From: Trichococcus patagoniensis
GTDB lineage: Bacteria; Bacillota; Bacilli; Lactobacillales; Aerococcaceae
Assembly: GCF_003051085.1 (NCBI RefSeq)
Contig: NZ_QAOM01000018.1
Span: 1 to 61,956 of the forward strand
Length of the DNA: 61,956 bases
Direction: 5' to 3'
The position numbers were made by a program, and so were the translations under genes. Shown one piece after another: positions 45,922 to 55,178 of this stretch; position 1 is the stretch's first letter, and each line of letters begins with the position of its first letter. The notes under the pieces were generated by a model, which saw only the letters and a program-made list of their open reading frames with translations, made no database searches and had not been told where the DNA came from.

Positions 45922-47547
45922 TTATTCTATTTTATTTGCTCTCAGTTCATATATATAGTTGTCCACGATATTTCGGATTTTGGTGATTCTTCCGCCGTAA
46001 ACTACATGAATAGTGTTGGCATCTGGTCTGACGATACCATTCGGTTGAGTCTTCTTGATGAGGTCTTCTTTGATGAGGTTTCCATCCTTGACCTCAACTC
46101 TGAGTCTAGTGATGCAGTTGTCCACATCCACGATATTGTCAAGACCACCAAGACCTTCTAAAATATTCACTGCAGTAGCTCTATCCTGATCTGAAACGCT
46201 CACGAATGCTGAAGTTTCTTCCTCCTCGCTGAAGTCGGAATCTCTTCTCCCTAGAGTCATGACGTTGAATTTAGTAATGATGAAGGTGAAAGCGAAATAG
46301 TACATGGCGAAGAATATAGGTCCAGCGATAAGATAAAGATACCACTTGGTTTGACCACCTTGGAGTACACCAAAGACGAACCAGTCAATGATTCCGCCTT
46401 GGATGTTTCCTATAGCTGCTCCAAACATGGCTGGAACAAGGAATGCCAGACCTGCAAAAATGGCATTAACGACCCAAAGGATAGGTGAGATGAAGATGAA
46501 AGTGAACTCGATAGGTTCTGTGATACCTGTAAGGATTGCTGCAGTGACACCGGCCAAGAAGAACTTGAGTACTTTATCCCTCTTCTCAGGAAGTGCTGTA
46601 CGGTACATAGCCAGAACTACAGCAGGCATACCGAATACCATGTGTAGAATCTTACCTTGTGCCAAAAACGCTGTGGCATTTTTTGAGAATTCCAATTGGT
46701 TGTCTAGTTGATAAAGGTATATCTGAAGTGCTCCCACCAAAGTTTGTCCGTCAATATTCTCAACCCCACCAAGGGCTGTGAATCGGAAGGTTTGGTTTAA
46801 GATATGGTGAAGCCCTGTAGGATTGATGATTTTCTCTGTGAAACCGTAGAGGAATACCCCAAAGAGTCCGCTCTCACTGATGAGTTTGCCCATCATGATG
46901 ATGACGTTGTTCACCAACGGCCATATGAAAGTCAAAACGATACCTACCACTACCATGACAAGAGCTGTGATAATCGGTACGAATCTCTGACCGCTGAAGA
47001 ATGTCAGTGATGCATGAAGCTCAGTCTCACGGTACTTATTGTGCAGATACACAGCCATCAGTCCGGCGATGATACCACCAATAACATTGGTGTTGTAAAC
47101 AAAAATCCCTAGAACGTTTGTAAACAAAGCGTTTTGCAGAGTGGCATCAACTTGGCTCAGGCCACCTGTTTCCATCAGATACGCTACAGAAGTTGTGTCG
47201 ACTGTATTTCCTTGGACCGAGAGAACGTAGCTCATACCAATCAGCATGGCTATGTATCCCACTGTTCCTGCGTAGACAGCCACACCCTTATCTCTCTTGA
47301 CCATCCCTAATGGAATGGACATTGCAAAGAGTAGCGGCAACTGTCCAAAGGGAAGTCCAGCAAGCTTTCTAATCAGACCCAGTACCGTCTGCAACCCCGT
47401 ATTCCCTAGAAAGGGAAGGGTTGCGATGATATTTTGGTTCTGAAGAGCTGCTGCCAGCCCCAGGAAGATTGCCATGAAAGACAATAGACTGATCGGGAAA
47501 AGCAATGATTTCCCGAAACTTTGGAAGTTTTTCTTAAAATTTGACAT
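45922..47547 (-). CDS. PTS EIIBC, glucose/maltose family
   Basis: A 541-residue permease in the order C-B. The EIIC domain has about ten helices and the signature GITEPIEFTFIFISP. The C-terminal EIIB domain has its phospho-cysteine in VDVDNCITRLRVEV (Cys478). It resembles MalX/GlcB-type permeases rather than the fructose-family MngA that transports mannosylglycerate in E. coli. No EIIA is fused, so it uses the separate EIIA at 44311-44817. Given its neighbours it probably imports a mannoside as the 6-phosphate. AAGGAG supports the start; the GH38 gene ends 28 bases upstream. Confidence 0.92.
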   Translation of the reverse strand: MSNFKKNFQSFGKSLLFPISLLSFMAIFLGLAAALQNQNIIATLPFLGNTGLQTVLGLIRKLAGLPFGQLPLLFAMSIPLGMVKRDKGVAVYAGTVGYIAMLIGMSYVLSVQGNTVDTTSVAYLMETGGLSQVDATLQNALFTNVLGIFVYNTNVIGGIIAGLMAVYLHNKYRETELHASLTFFSGQRFVPIITALVMVVVGIVLTFIWPLVNNVIIMMGKLISESGLFGVFLYGFTEKIINPTGLHHILNQTFRFTALGGVENIDGQTLVGALQIYLYQLDNQLEFSKNATAFLAQGKILHMVFGMPAVVLAMYRTALPEKRDKVLKFFLAGVTAAILTGITEPIEFTFIFISPILWVVNAIFAGLAFLVPAMFGAAIGNIQGGIIDWFVFGVLQGGQTKWYLYLIAGPIFFAMYYFAFTFIITKFNVMTLGRRDSDFSEEEETSAFVSVSDQDRATAVNILEGLGGLDNIVDVDNCITRLRVEVKDGNLIKEDLIKKTQPNGIVRPDANTIHVVYGGRITKIRNIVDNYIYELRANKIE

Positions 47548-47575
47548 GATTACTCACTCCTTAATTAAATGGATT

Positions 47576-50143
47576 TTACTTTTTATCAACAATCATGTTA
47601 AGAATCTCCTGAGGTTTTAGAGTGGCAATCTCCATGGATTCCAATCTGTTTTCCATGGCATCAGCTCTGTAGGTTTTTTCAGGAAGTTTTATGACCAGTG
47701 TTTCTCCTGTGGGGTTGAATATCCGTAGAAAGATTTCATTTTCTGCTTCGGTTAGCTTCACCGCCGAGACGACCGCTTGTCCCAGATCAAGGGTAAGATT
47801 CCCCTTAGAAATCACAAGTTCCTCTCGTGCATTGAGATTGAATCTGTTGAATTCTTTTCTCTGGTATCCCATAATAGGGCTCAGGTATTTCTTCGCTTCC
47901 TTGCCCAAATTCAATTCCGTCTTGTGGAAGGAGAAGGCGACGTGGAAGGTAAATGTTTTACCCATAAGTTCATTGTCAGGCGTCTCTATCTCTATGCCTG
48001 AGGGTCTTCCTGGTCTGTTGACCAATTCCCTCTTCCCAAGATGGGAGAAGCTTCTAAGGAGAGTAAGATGGATTTCATCCTCCAACACCTCATATTCCTT
48101 CAGCCCATAGGTATAAAGTACGGCCTCACCACGCTCTTCTTTCAAACTCACATAGCTCTGACAGGTTTCTATGCTCACGGGCTTCTCCACCCAGTTTTCC
48201 TCTTCCCATACGGAGAGTTCTTCTGCAAGATACACGAGTTTCTTCTGTTCCGACAGATAGCCATCCACCGATACCTCGTCGGACACTATCCCTGTCTTCA
48301 TGACTAATCTGTACCTACTGTCTTTTGCTAGGTTGACATGATTAATTTCGGCATGGACCTTAGGATCATTATCGAACATTCTGAAGGTTCCTGAGAATAC
48401 TGCTTCAATGTCATCCGGCCCCTCTTCCCTTTGAGAAAGGTCAGATGGAACTGCCATGGACCAGGTGAAGATCATTTCCTGAATGCCTTTTCCGGATTTC
48501 TTTTCTACCTGAAGGATGCCTGCTGTTGAGCTGTTTATGACCCTATCTTTCAGGGGCGGTGAATAGTCATAACTATCTCCCGCATCTCCGCTGTTTTCTA
48601 TGGACAGGATGTTTTTGTGCAGTTTCCCTGTTACATAATCTTCATAATTTAGGATGTTGTCTGCCACATAAAGTTTTCCCCAGCGATTCTCAATGCCCTT
48701 GCCTTCAGCTACTATCAATGCATCGTGGATATGTTCCACTTCAAGGAATTTGAAGTATCTGACGCTTAGACCTTCCATCTGATCCACATGAACCATTACC
48801 TTACTTCTGTACACCTTAATATCCAGAAGTCTTGCAGCCACCTGCCTATCAATCAATCCAGCATCTTCCTCGCCCTGAGAAAGCAAAGTGTAGGGCACTT
48901 CCTTGTCTTCTTCGTCCAGTATCTTGAATCCTTTGGTCCTTGTAATCATTTCCATCTCCACATATTCATCCTGTCTTCCTTCAGGAAGGGGATTCACAAT
49001 GACCAATGTGTTGTTATTCGTTCTGTCCGCCATGGTCAATAATCTCAAGTGAAGCTCTATCTGTGTATCAATCATTTCCTTGGCACAGAGTAACCTTTGC
49101 TTTATATCCTGATTTACCTTGTCTGAGTTACACCCTCCGATACTGTCATGGGCATGGGCCCCGAAGAGAAGCTTCAAGATGGCTTCTACGACGCCATGAG
49201 GATAAGATATGCCCGCATCTTCTCCTATGACCGCAAGCGGTTCAAGGACATTATAGAGATTGTACTCGATTTCTGAGTTCAGAAGCTTGATGTCCATCCT
49301 AGTTGAACCGATGGTCCTATGTATTCTGGCGTGTCTACTGTGGGTGAGTTCCCCATTGACAACCTCTAGGCTATCCTTGTCCAGAGAATCAACATAGCTC
49401 TCAAAATCTGATATGGAAATGCTGTCATCAGGATAAATTTCCCTCATATTCTCCATGACTGTTTCGATGTTGGACTGGATAGGCATCTGATCATGGCCGT
49501 TCATGATGAGTCTGGCATCTCCTGCAGAGTACTTGTCCAGGACCGGCATGATTTTATTCATTCTATCTTCAAGTTCATCTATGTTCTCTTCCAGATATTT
49601 GGCTCCCTGATAGCCCGCAGCAAGATTCACTCCAACTATTTTAGTGCCATCGATGCCCTCCCAAAGGAAGTCTGATTTTTTAGCTTTCAGTTCACTGAAA
49701 CCTCTCCAGAAGAAGGTTGATTCAATACCAAACTGATTATATATCTGTGGCATTTGGCTGGCGTGGCCGAAGGTATCAGGGGCATAGCCGACCTTCATGG
49801 GCTCGCCGAACTCCGAGGCCCTTTTTATGCCATAGTACAGGTTTCTATAGATGGATTCTCCATGAACCAAAAGAAGATCTGTCTGAGTATACCAAGGACC
49901 GACTCTGAGACTCCCCTTACCCACTAGGTTTCTCAGTCTTTCCTCTGCTTTCGGTTCCAATTCCAGGTAATCATCTATCATAACGCTCTGTCCATCTAGG
50001 ATATATATGGCATCTGGATGCTTCTCCAGATATGACATGACCTCCTCCATATGGTTTCTTAGGAGCACCTTCGTTTCGTCTTTAGTGAAGTACCATTCCC
50101 GGTCCCAATGTGTGTGCATGATTATCTTAATATCTCTTTTCAT
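47576..50143 (-). CDS. GH38 alpha-mannosidase (MngB-like)
   Basis: An 855-residue family 38 glycosidase. The N-terminal catalytic part holds the zinc-binding MHTHWDREWYF, the nucleophile aspartate in GYAPDTFGHASQMPQI, FFWRGFSE, and LIMNGHDQMP, followed by middle and C-terminal beta domains. Bacterial members include MngB, which splits 2-O-(6-phospho-mannosyl)-glycerate into mannose 6-phosphate and glycerate. The true start is the ATG at 50141-50143 with GGAGG five bases upstream; the frame extends 23 codons further without such a site. The neighbouring manA and glycerate kinase fit exactly these two products. Confidence 0.92.
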   Translation of the reverse strand: MKRDIKIIMHTHWDREWYFTKDETKVLLRNHMEEVMSYLEKHPDAIYILDGQSVMIDDYLELEPKAEERLRNLVGKGSLRVGPWYTQTDLLLVHGESIYRNLYYGIKRASEFGEPMKVGYAPDTFGHASQMPQIYNQFGIESTFFWRGFSELKAKKSDFLWEGIDGTKIVGVNLAAGYQGAKYLEENIDELEDRMNKIMPVLDKYSAGDARLIMNGHDQMPIQSNIETVMENMREIYPDDSISISDFESYVDSLDKDSLEVVNGELTHSRHARIHRTIGSTRMDIKLLNSEIEYNLYNVLEPLAVIGEDAGISYPHGVVEAILKLLFGAHAHDSIGGCNSDKVNQDIKQRLLCAKEMIDTQIELHLRLLTMADRTNNNTLVIVNPLPEGRQDEYVEMEMITRTKGFKILDEEDKEVPYTLLSQGEEDAGLIDRQVAARLLDIKVYRSKVMVHVDQMEGLSVRYFKFLEVEHIHDALIVAEGKGIENRWGKLYVADNILNYEDYVTGKLHKNILSIENSGDAGDSYDYSPPLKDRVINSSTAGILQVEKKSGKGIQEMIFTWSMAVPSDLSQREEGPDDIEAVFSGTFRMFDNDPKVHAEINHVNLAKDSRYRLVMKTGIVSDEVSVDGYLSEQKKLVYLAEELSVWEEENWVEKPVSIETCQSYVSLKEERGEAVLYTYGLKEYEVLEDEIHLTLLRSFSHLGKRELVNRPGRPSGIEIETPDNELMGKTFTFHVAFSFHKTELNLGKEAKKYLSPIMGYQRKEFNRFNLNAREELVISKGNLTLDLGQAVVSAVKLTEAENEIFLRIFNPTGETLVIKLPEKTYRADAMENRLESMEIATLKPQEILNMIVDKK

Positions 50144-50170
50144 ATTTACCTCCAAGTAAACTTTTTTGTT

Positions 50171-50232
50171 CATAGGTTCATTATAGCGGTTACATTTCTG
50201 CATAGGTTCCAATATGTTGGATAATTATCCAA
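50171..50232 (-). promoter_or_regulatory. Promoter/operator region of the mannoside operon
   Basis: Ahead of the mannosidase gene lie a TATAAT (50180-50185, minus strand), an overlapping cre-like TGTAACCGCTATAA, direct repeats CATAGGTTC at 50171 and 50201 (30 bases apart), and a 16-bp perfect palindrome TTGGATAATTATCCAA (50217-50232). The palindrome is a good candidate operator for the adjacent RpiR regulator. A convincing -35 box was not found. Confidence 0.45.
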
Positions 50233-50254
50233 ATTGATTTTATATTAAAACATA

Positions 50255-50320
50255 CAAAAAAATCCTCCTAAGCTCTGAATATTGGTTGGCCAACCCAATA
50301 TTCAGAGCTTAGTGAGGATC
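50255..50320 (-). terminator. Terminator after the RpiR gene
   Basis: A 25-base stem (ATCCTC..TAAGCTCTGAATATTGG against its complement, one bulge) encloses TTGGCC and is followed by TTTTTTT on the minus strand. It separates the regulator from the mannoside operon. Confidence 0.9.
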
Positions 50321-50368
50321 TTTTACACAACCACTATCAGCTTTTCAGAACGGATGCCTTCTGTTGTT

Positions 50369-51100
50369 CTATTCGTCCTTATATTTTTCTTTAAGATGGT
50401 CAATGACTTCGTTGACCATCAGGATCATATGAAGCTGCTGTTCCCTTGAGATACCTTGCATCTTATCCACCGGCACATCATGAAGAAAGCAGACAGAGCT
50501 GGTTTTCATGAGGGATGAATCTTTCTTGGTTATGCTTACTACCTTCATTCCTATCCTTACTGCATCTTTTGCTACTTGAATACACCTTTGTGTTTCCCCA
50601 GAACTGGATAAAATGATCAGTGTATAGTCCTGAAACTTCCTTAGCATCTGCATCTCTTCTACCAGCATGGCTGGAATACCAAGATACAGAAGCTGCCTCT
50701 GGAGATATAGGGCAGAAATGTGAGAACTACCTAGCCCAAAGAGCATAACTTTCCTTCTGCCTTGGTAGAGTTCCTCTGCTAACTTCACTCCACTATCGAA
50801 ATCAATTTTCCCCAATATATACTCTGTTTTTGAACTATGCCGTTCAACGGATGAATTCATGTTGGAAAGATCGTCTATGATGGCATACTTCAGTTCACTG
50901 AATCCTTTGAACCCCAATAGTTTACAAGCTCGATTCAGCGTTGCTTGGGAGGTGAAGCTTTCTTCGGAAACCTTAACAGCCGTGTAATTCGGGATACTTT
51001 TAAAGTTTATTTCCAGATAATCCAAGACGGCGGCCTCACTTTTACTCACTTGACGCTCGAAGTTTCTCTCTTTTAATTGATGTATCACTCTGTATTTCAA
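50369..51100 (-). CDS. RpiR/MurR-family regulator (HTH plus SIS)
   Basis: A 243-residue regulator. The N-terminal HTH_6 domain reads VSKSEAAVLDYLEINFKSIP then FTSQATLNRACKLLGFKGFSELK. A SIS sugar-phosphate-binding domain follows (VMLFGLGSSHISALYLQRQL, LIILSSSGETQRCIQVAKDA, VVSITKKDSSLMKTS). Such proteins respond to phosphosugars, here plausibly mannose 6-phosphate or the phosphorylated mannoside. The start codon is TTG (51098-51100) with AGGAGG eight bases upstream. It has its own terminator and is likely to control the adjacent operon. Confidence 0.9.
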   Translation of the reverse strand: MKYRVIHQLKERNFERQVSKSEAAVLDYLEINFKSIPNYTAVKVSEESFTSQATLNRACKLLGFKGFSELKYAIIDDLSNMNSSVERHSSKTEYILGKIDFDSGVKLAEELYQGRRKVMLFGLGSSHISALYLQRQLLYLGIPAMLVEEMQMLRKFQDYTLIILSSSGETQRCIQVAKDAVRIGMKVVSITKKDSSLMKTSSVCFLHDVPVDKMQGISREQQLHMILMVNEVIDHLKEKYKDE

Positions 51101-51380
51101 GTTGTTCTCCTCCTGAAATATGGGTGGGCTTTAATTTTAGTATTTTTTGCATTCTCCCACCTGTTTCTATATAATTTCTGCTTAATAATTTTCAAAACCT
51201 ATCGTGGCCATGTTTTTCGATGTTCTTTGGGGTAATAGATGCAAGAAACTGGTAATTCTCAGAGGAGTGGCACTTATAATCCGCAATTCAGAAAAGTTTT
51301 TTGCGAAAAAAATTTAATGTATTAAGAGGATACATGCCCTTGCCAATACGTAGATTTCTACACGTACACAAACAAAAACA

Positions 51381-51860
51381 TCATTTATGATATGCATGCC
51401 CATGGATAATCCTAAACGCTCGATAGATCTGTTCGACTAGCACGAGGCGCATGAGTTGGTGCGGGTAGGTGAGTTTGCCGAAAGAGATGTGCTGGTTGGC
51501 GCGGGACAGGACGGCTTGGCTGAGGCCGAGCGAGCCGCCGATGATGAAGACGATGTCGCTTTTACCAGCGGTGCCGAGTTTGTCGATTTCGTTGGCGAAT
51601 TCGACCGAATCGTACTGCTTGCCCTGGATTGCCATCGCGAAGACATAGCTCTGTTCCGGGATTTTTGCGAGGATCTTTTCGCCCTCTTTGTCCTTGATGA
51701 TTTCCATTTCCTTATCGCTCAGGTTCTCGGGCGCCTTTTCATCCCCGACTTCAATGATCTGCAGTTTGCAGTAGCTGCCGAGCCGCTTCGTGTATTCGGC
51801 GATGCCCTCCTTCAGGTATTTTTCCTTCAATTTACCGACTGTGATGATTTTTATGTTCAT
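51381..51860 (-). CDS. rlmH: 23S rRNA pseudouridine-1915 N3-methyltransferase
   Basis: A 159-residue SPOUT methyltransferase with the RlmH hallmarks: the opening [39 protein letters not shown] for SAM binding, and the C-terminal [30 protein letters not shown]. It methylates pseudouridine 1915 of the large subunit rRNA. In Firmicutes rlmH usually lies near htrA and the replication origin, as it does here. Confidence 0.97.
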   Translation of the reverse strand: MNIKIITVGKLKEKYLKEGIAEYTKRLGSYCKLQIIEVGDEKAPENLSDKEMEIIKDKEGEKILAKIPEQSYVFAMAIQGKQYDSVEFANEIDKLGTAGKSDIVFIIGGSLGLSQAVLSRANQHISFGKLTYPHQLMRLVLVEQIYRAFRIIHGHAYHK

Positions 51861-52186
51861 TGCTATTCGCTCCTTTTTCTATTCATCTACTATCCTATGG
51901 GAACAGGTGCGATTTCGCAACCGTCTTTTTCTTTGACAGTTTTTTGACGGAAATATTTCACCAATCCAAAGACTATTCTTTTATTAACCAATTTTGTTGT
52001 TCACTCTTATTATAATAGGAAGAAAAGTACAATTTCCCTCTGAAAAAGGCGTGAAAACCAGTTGCTTTTTTCCGCAAATGATTTAAGATACTCTTATGCT
52101 TTTGAGTTGCTTTATCATGCAGTAGGATTATAATGTAAGGAATAAATTCTATTCGCGTGCTATTTGAGAGGAGAATTTGAGCCATT
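51861..52186. other. Intergenic stretch between divergent rlmH and ktrB
   Basis: About 330 bases, AT-rich, with no recognisable gene. It should hold the divergent promoters of rlmH and ktrBA; I could not fix them securely. Confidence 0.5.
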
Positions 52187-53566
52187 GTGTTAAAGAAATT
52201 TTCGAGTTGGTCTGTATCGCAAAAGATTGCCACGAGCTTTGCTTTTGTCATTTTTACCGGATCGATTCTGTTGACGCTGCCGATCAGTCAGCTGCCGACT
52301 TCGAATGCAACCTATTTCGACAACCTGTTCACATCAATATCGATGGTGTGTGTGACCGGCCTGTTCACCGAATCTGTCCATGATTCCTACACCATCTTCG
52401 GTCAGGTCGTCGGGATCATCCTGATGCAGATAGGCGGCTTGGGCTTGATGACCTTGATTGCTTCCGTCATCACCCGTTTAAGGGGCCGCATAGGGCTCCG
52501 CAACCGCCTGGCCGTCCAGGAAGGGATCAACCGCGGTGATGCCCGAGGATTCAGGGAATACCTATCGGATATCCTGAAATATACAGCCGTTTTTGAAGGC
52601 CTCGGATTCATCCTGCTGTCTTTCCGATTTGTTCCGGAAATGGGTTGGCCGATGGGTTTGTTCACCTCCCTGTTCTTGGCAGTCTCCGCGTTCTGTAACG
52701 CCGGCTTCGATACGTTAGGTAACGTCAGTCTAGTCGATTACGTTCATGACCCATTGGTGAATTTCACCATCACTTCGCTGATCATCTTGGGCGGGATCGG
52801 TTTCTCGGTCTGGTTCGATGTATCAAAAAGTGTGAAATGTTATTTGGGCAAGAAGTGCAGACCCAGCATACGGGTATTTTTCCGTACGCTATCCTTGCAC
52901 AGCCGCTTGGCGATCAGTGTTTCCCTCGCGATTATCCTTATCGGCCTAATATTTTTCGTTGCGGTTGAATACAACAATGACAATTCGATCGGAACCTTCA
53001 CCTTCCCGCAAAAACTCATGGCCGGCTATTTCCAGACCGTCACCATGCGGACGGCCGGATTTGCGACCATCGACTTTACGCTGGTCTACCCTTTCACACT
53101 CTTCTGGTTTGTGCTCACTATGTTTATCGGGGGCTCTCCAGGAGGTACCGCGGGCGGTCTGAAAACGACGACATTCGCGATCATCCTGCTTACGCTATTC
53201 AACGAATTGCGCGGACAGAGCAATGTGAACGTCTCAAATCATACAATCAGTCGCCAGCAGGTCCGTCAAGCTTTCGTGATCTTTATGGCCCTTTTGGCAA
53301 CACTCATCATCGGTACCAGTCTGTTGAGCATCCTGAATCCGGAAGTGGATTTCATTTTCATCCTATTTGAGGCAGTATCAGCAATCGCGACAGTTGGTGT
53401 CAGCGCCAATTTGACGCCTACGTTAGGGGAACTGAGTCAAGCCGTTATCATGGTTCTGATGTTCGCCGGTCGTATTGGCCCGATCACTATGTTGGACAGC
53501 TTAGTCAGACGTACACAGAAAGTGCAAGATGTTGAATTTTCTAAAGGAACTATCCTGATCGGATAA
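52187..53566 (+). CDS. ktrB: KtrB, potassium channel subunit of the KtrAB uptake system
   Basis: A 459-residue Trk/Ktr/HKT-type K+ translocating subunit. Four M1-P-M2 repeats each carry a filter glycine, in SMVCVTGLFT, SAFCNAGFDT, TMRTAGFATID and AIATVGVSANLT. Na+ often stimulates such systems. The start codon is GTG (52187), with AGGAG twelve bases before it. It is followed 24 bases later by the regulatory subunit gene ktrA. Confidence 0.93.
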   Translation: MLKKFSSWSVSQKIATSFAFVIFTGSILLTLPISQLPTSNATYFDNLFTSISMVCVTGLFTESVHDSYTIFGQVVGIILMQIGGLGLMTLIASVITRLRGRIGLRNRLAVQEGINRGDARGFREYLSDILKYTAVFEGLGFILLSFRFVPEMGWPMGLFTSLFLAVSAFCNAGFDTLGNVSLVDYVHDPLVNFTITSLIILGGIGFSVWFDVSKSVKCYLGKKCRPSIRVFFRTLSLHSRLAISVSLAIILIGLIFFVAVEYNNDNSIGTFTFPQKLMAGYFQTVTMRTAGFATIDFTLVYPFTLFWFVLTMFIGGSPGGTAGGLKTTTFAIILLTLFNELRGQSNVNVSNHTISRQQVRQAFVIFMALLATLIIGTSLLSILNPEVDFIFILFEAVSAIATVGVSANLTPTLGELSQAVIMVLMFAGRIGPITMLDSLVRRTQKVQDVEFSKGTILIG

Positions 53567-53590
53567 TAGCAAAGAGGAGCGTATCTAAAT

Positions 53591-54259
53591 ATGAGTAAAT
53601 TGGTTGGAATTTTGGGGCTTGGTATTTTCGGCTCGACGATCGCAAAAACGTTGAGCGAATTCGATGCGGATGTTATCGCCGTCGACAAGGATCCTGAGAA
53701 CGTAAACCGTCTGGAACCATTCATCACAAAAGGAATCATCGGGGATGTAACAGATTTGGCCTTGTTGGAATCGATCGGACTCTCCGACTGCGATACGGTC
53801 GTGATCGCCACCGGTACGGTATTGGAAGCCAGCGTGCTGGCCGTCATGAACTGCAAAAAATTAGGCATCAAGCATATCATCGCAAAAGCCAAAAATAAAA
53901 ACTACCGTGAAGTTTTGGAGGCGATTGGCGCCGATACGGTCATCCTGCCTGAAAAAGAAACCGGGATGCGCGTAGCCAAAAACATCCTGCGCACAAACAT
54001 TGAAGATGTGGTGAACCTGGATGCCCAGACTTCCATCATCGAATTCTATCCTCCCGCCAAATGGGTAGGCAAAACTCTCGGCGATTTGGACCTGCGCAAC
54101 AAATACGACATCAACATCATCGGTCTCCGCAAACACCGCGGCGAACACCTGAACGTATCCTTCTCAGGCGATTATATTGTGGACAAAGACATCGTGCTTG
54201 TCGGCATCACCGAATCAGATGTTTTTGAACGTTACGACTATTTGAACCAACTGACTTAA
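53591..54259 (+). CDS. ktrA: KtrA, RCK regulatory subunit of potassium uptake
   Basis: A 222-residue cytosolic protein. The RCK_N/TrkA-N Rossmann domain (LVGILGLGIFGSTIAKTLSEF with GxGxFG, then VIAVDKDPE) binds ATP/ADP or NAD, and the RCK_C domain (about 140-220) may bind c-di-AMP. As an octameric ring it gates the KtrB dimer. It forms one operon with ktrB and ends at a terminator. Confidence 0.94.
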   Translation: MSKLVGILGLGIFGSTIAKTLSEFDADVIAVDKDPENVNRLEPFITKGIIGDVTDLALLESIGLSDCDTVVIATGTVLEASVLAVMNCKKLGIKHIIAKAKNKNYREVLEAIGADTVILPEKETGMRVAKNILRTNIEDVVNLDAQTSIIEFYPPAKWVGKTLGDLDLRNKYDINIIGLRKHRGEHLNVSFSGDYIVDKDIVLVGITESDVFERYDYLNQLT

Positions 54260-54271
54260 TCTATACATGTT

Positions 54272-54302
54272 GGAGTCGCCTCCTAGAGGCGGCTCTTTTT
54301 TG
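54272..54302 (+). terminator. Terminator of ktrBA
   Basis: GAGTCGCCT pairs with AGGCGGCTC (one wobble) and is followed by seven T. Confidence 0.85.
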
Positions 54303-54389
54303 TTCTATTTGTGGCGGAGATGCACATCGTATGCGCCGCGGGGAGCGGCGAAGGTCTGGCGATGTTACCGGGGACGGCGGAGCGGGCGG

Positions 54390-54470
54390 TTGTCCGATTC
54401 TTTCCGGTTATCGGACAACCTTCTTTATAAATTCGACCTGCTTGTCCGATTCTTTCCGGTTATCGGACAA
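54390..54470. repeat. Hairpin array A: two identical 29-bp units, 52-bp period
   Basis: Units at 54390-54418 and 54442-54470 are identical. Each is TTGTCCGA, a 13-base loop, and TCGGACAA. The starts are exactly 52 bases apart, while the DNA between the units is unrelated to them. Confidence 0.9.
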
Positions 54471-54543
54471 CTCCGCCCTGATACTGCTCCGAGTTTTATA
54501 TAATCCCTTCGGTTATGCCCACTTCACACACCCAACTCACACC

Positions 54544-54864
54544 TTATCCACAAAACTTATCCACATGTACACACGTTCCCCCGTTATTTAGTGGTAGCAT
54601 TATTTTTGGACACATCATCTTGATTGCTTATAAAACGATTGACTCCATTACCCCAAAAGTTACACACACCCTATATTGAACAATCTTTTTATCCAGAAAC
54701 ACTAATTTAACAACGTTATTTAACTTTATTTCACATGCGACCACCAAACAATCCACAGGTTCTCCCGATTTCTGTGGATAACTTCCGTTTTCAGAAAGCA
54801 CCGCTCCCATCATCATTTACGCGTTTTGCACATGAAAACTTTTTTTCCACAGAAATTATCCACA
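54544..54864. other. DnaA-box cluster (origin-like or DnaA-binding region)
   Basis: Perfect TTATCCACA boxes lie at 54544-54552, 54557-54565 and 54856-54864 (plus) and 54773-54781 (minus). A one-mismatch box (TTTTCCACA) lies at 54843-54851. An AT-rich stretch sits between (about 54590-54740). By chance one perfect 9-mer is expected roughly every 130 kb when both strands are counted. The cluster lies in a roughly 900 bp gap between the convergent ktrA and htrA genes. No dnaA or dnaN is in the window, so it may be part of oriC, a relocated origin half, or a DnaA-titrating or regulatory cluster. Confidence 0.7.
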
Positions 54865-54970
54865 TTCATGTGGATGTTTACTCTTTCCGGCATCATTTTT
54901 CGTACGGAGGTGGATTAATTGATGTTATCAGTCTGTATCCGAAATGCCCACTCACATTACCGGTCCGGAT

Positions 54971-55050
54971 TGATGGATTCTTTTGATTTATTCATCTTTT
55001 TGGCCACATTTCAGCCCTGGTAGATGGATTCCTGGGGCTTTTATCCATCT
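54971..55050. repeat. Hairpin array B: two related units, 51-bp period
   Basis: GATGGAT starts at 54972 and 55023. It pairs with ATTCATC (54990-54996, one G.T pair, loop 11) and ATCCATC (55043-55049, loop 13; the pairing extends one base outward). The plan matches arrays A and C although the arms differ. Confidence 0.6.
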
Positions 55051-55104
55051 TCCCGCCCATCGGATCAAATCCCTCGCCTAGAGCCCCGCTTCTATCACCC
55101 AAAA

Positions 55105-55158
55105 AACGCAAAACACCCCGGATGGCTACTCTCAAGAGAACCCATCCGGGGTGTTTAA
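55105..55158 (-). terminator. Terminator of htrA
   Basis: AAACACCCCGGATGG pairs perfectly with CCATCCGGGGTGTTT about 25 bases after the htrA stop codon, with TTTTGCG following on the minus strand. Confidence 0.88.
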
Positions 55159-55178
55159 CATTTCATTTTCTGTTCAGC

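Noticed and set aside
51456-51947. Plus-strand frame of 163 codons over rlmH
   Set aside because: It overlaps a highly conserved rRNA methyltransferase on the opposite strand and has low-complexity Asp/Phe/Glu composition typical of a mirror frame.
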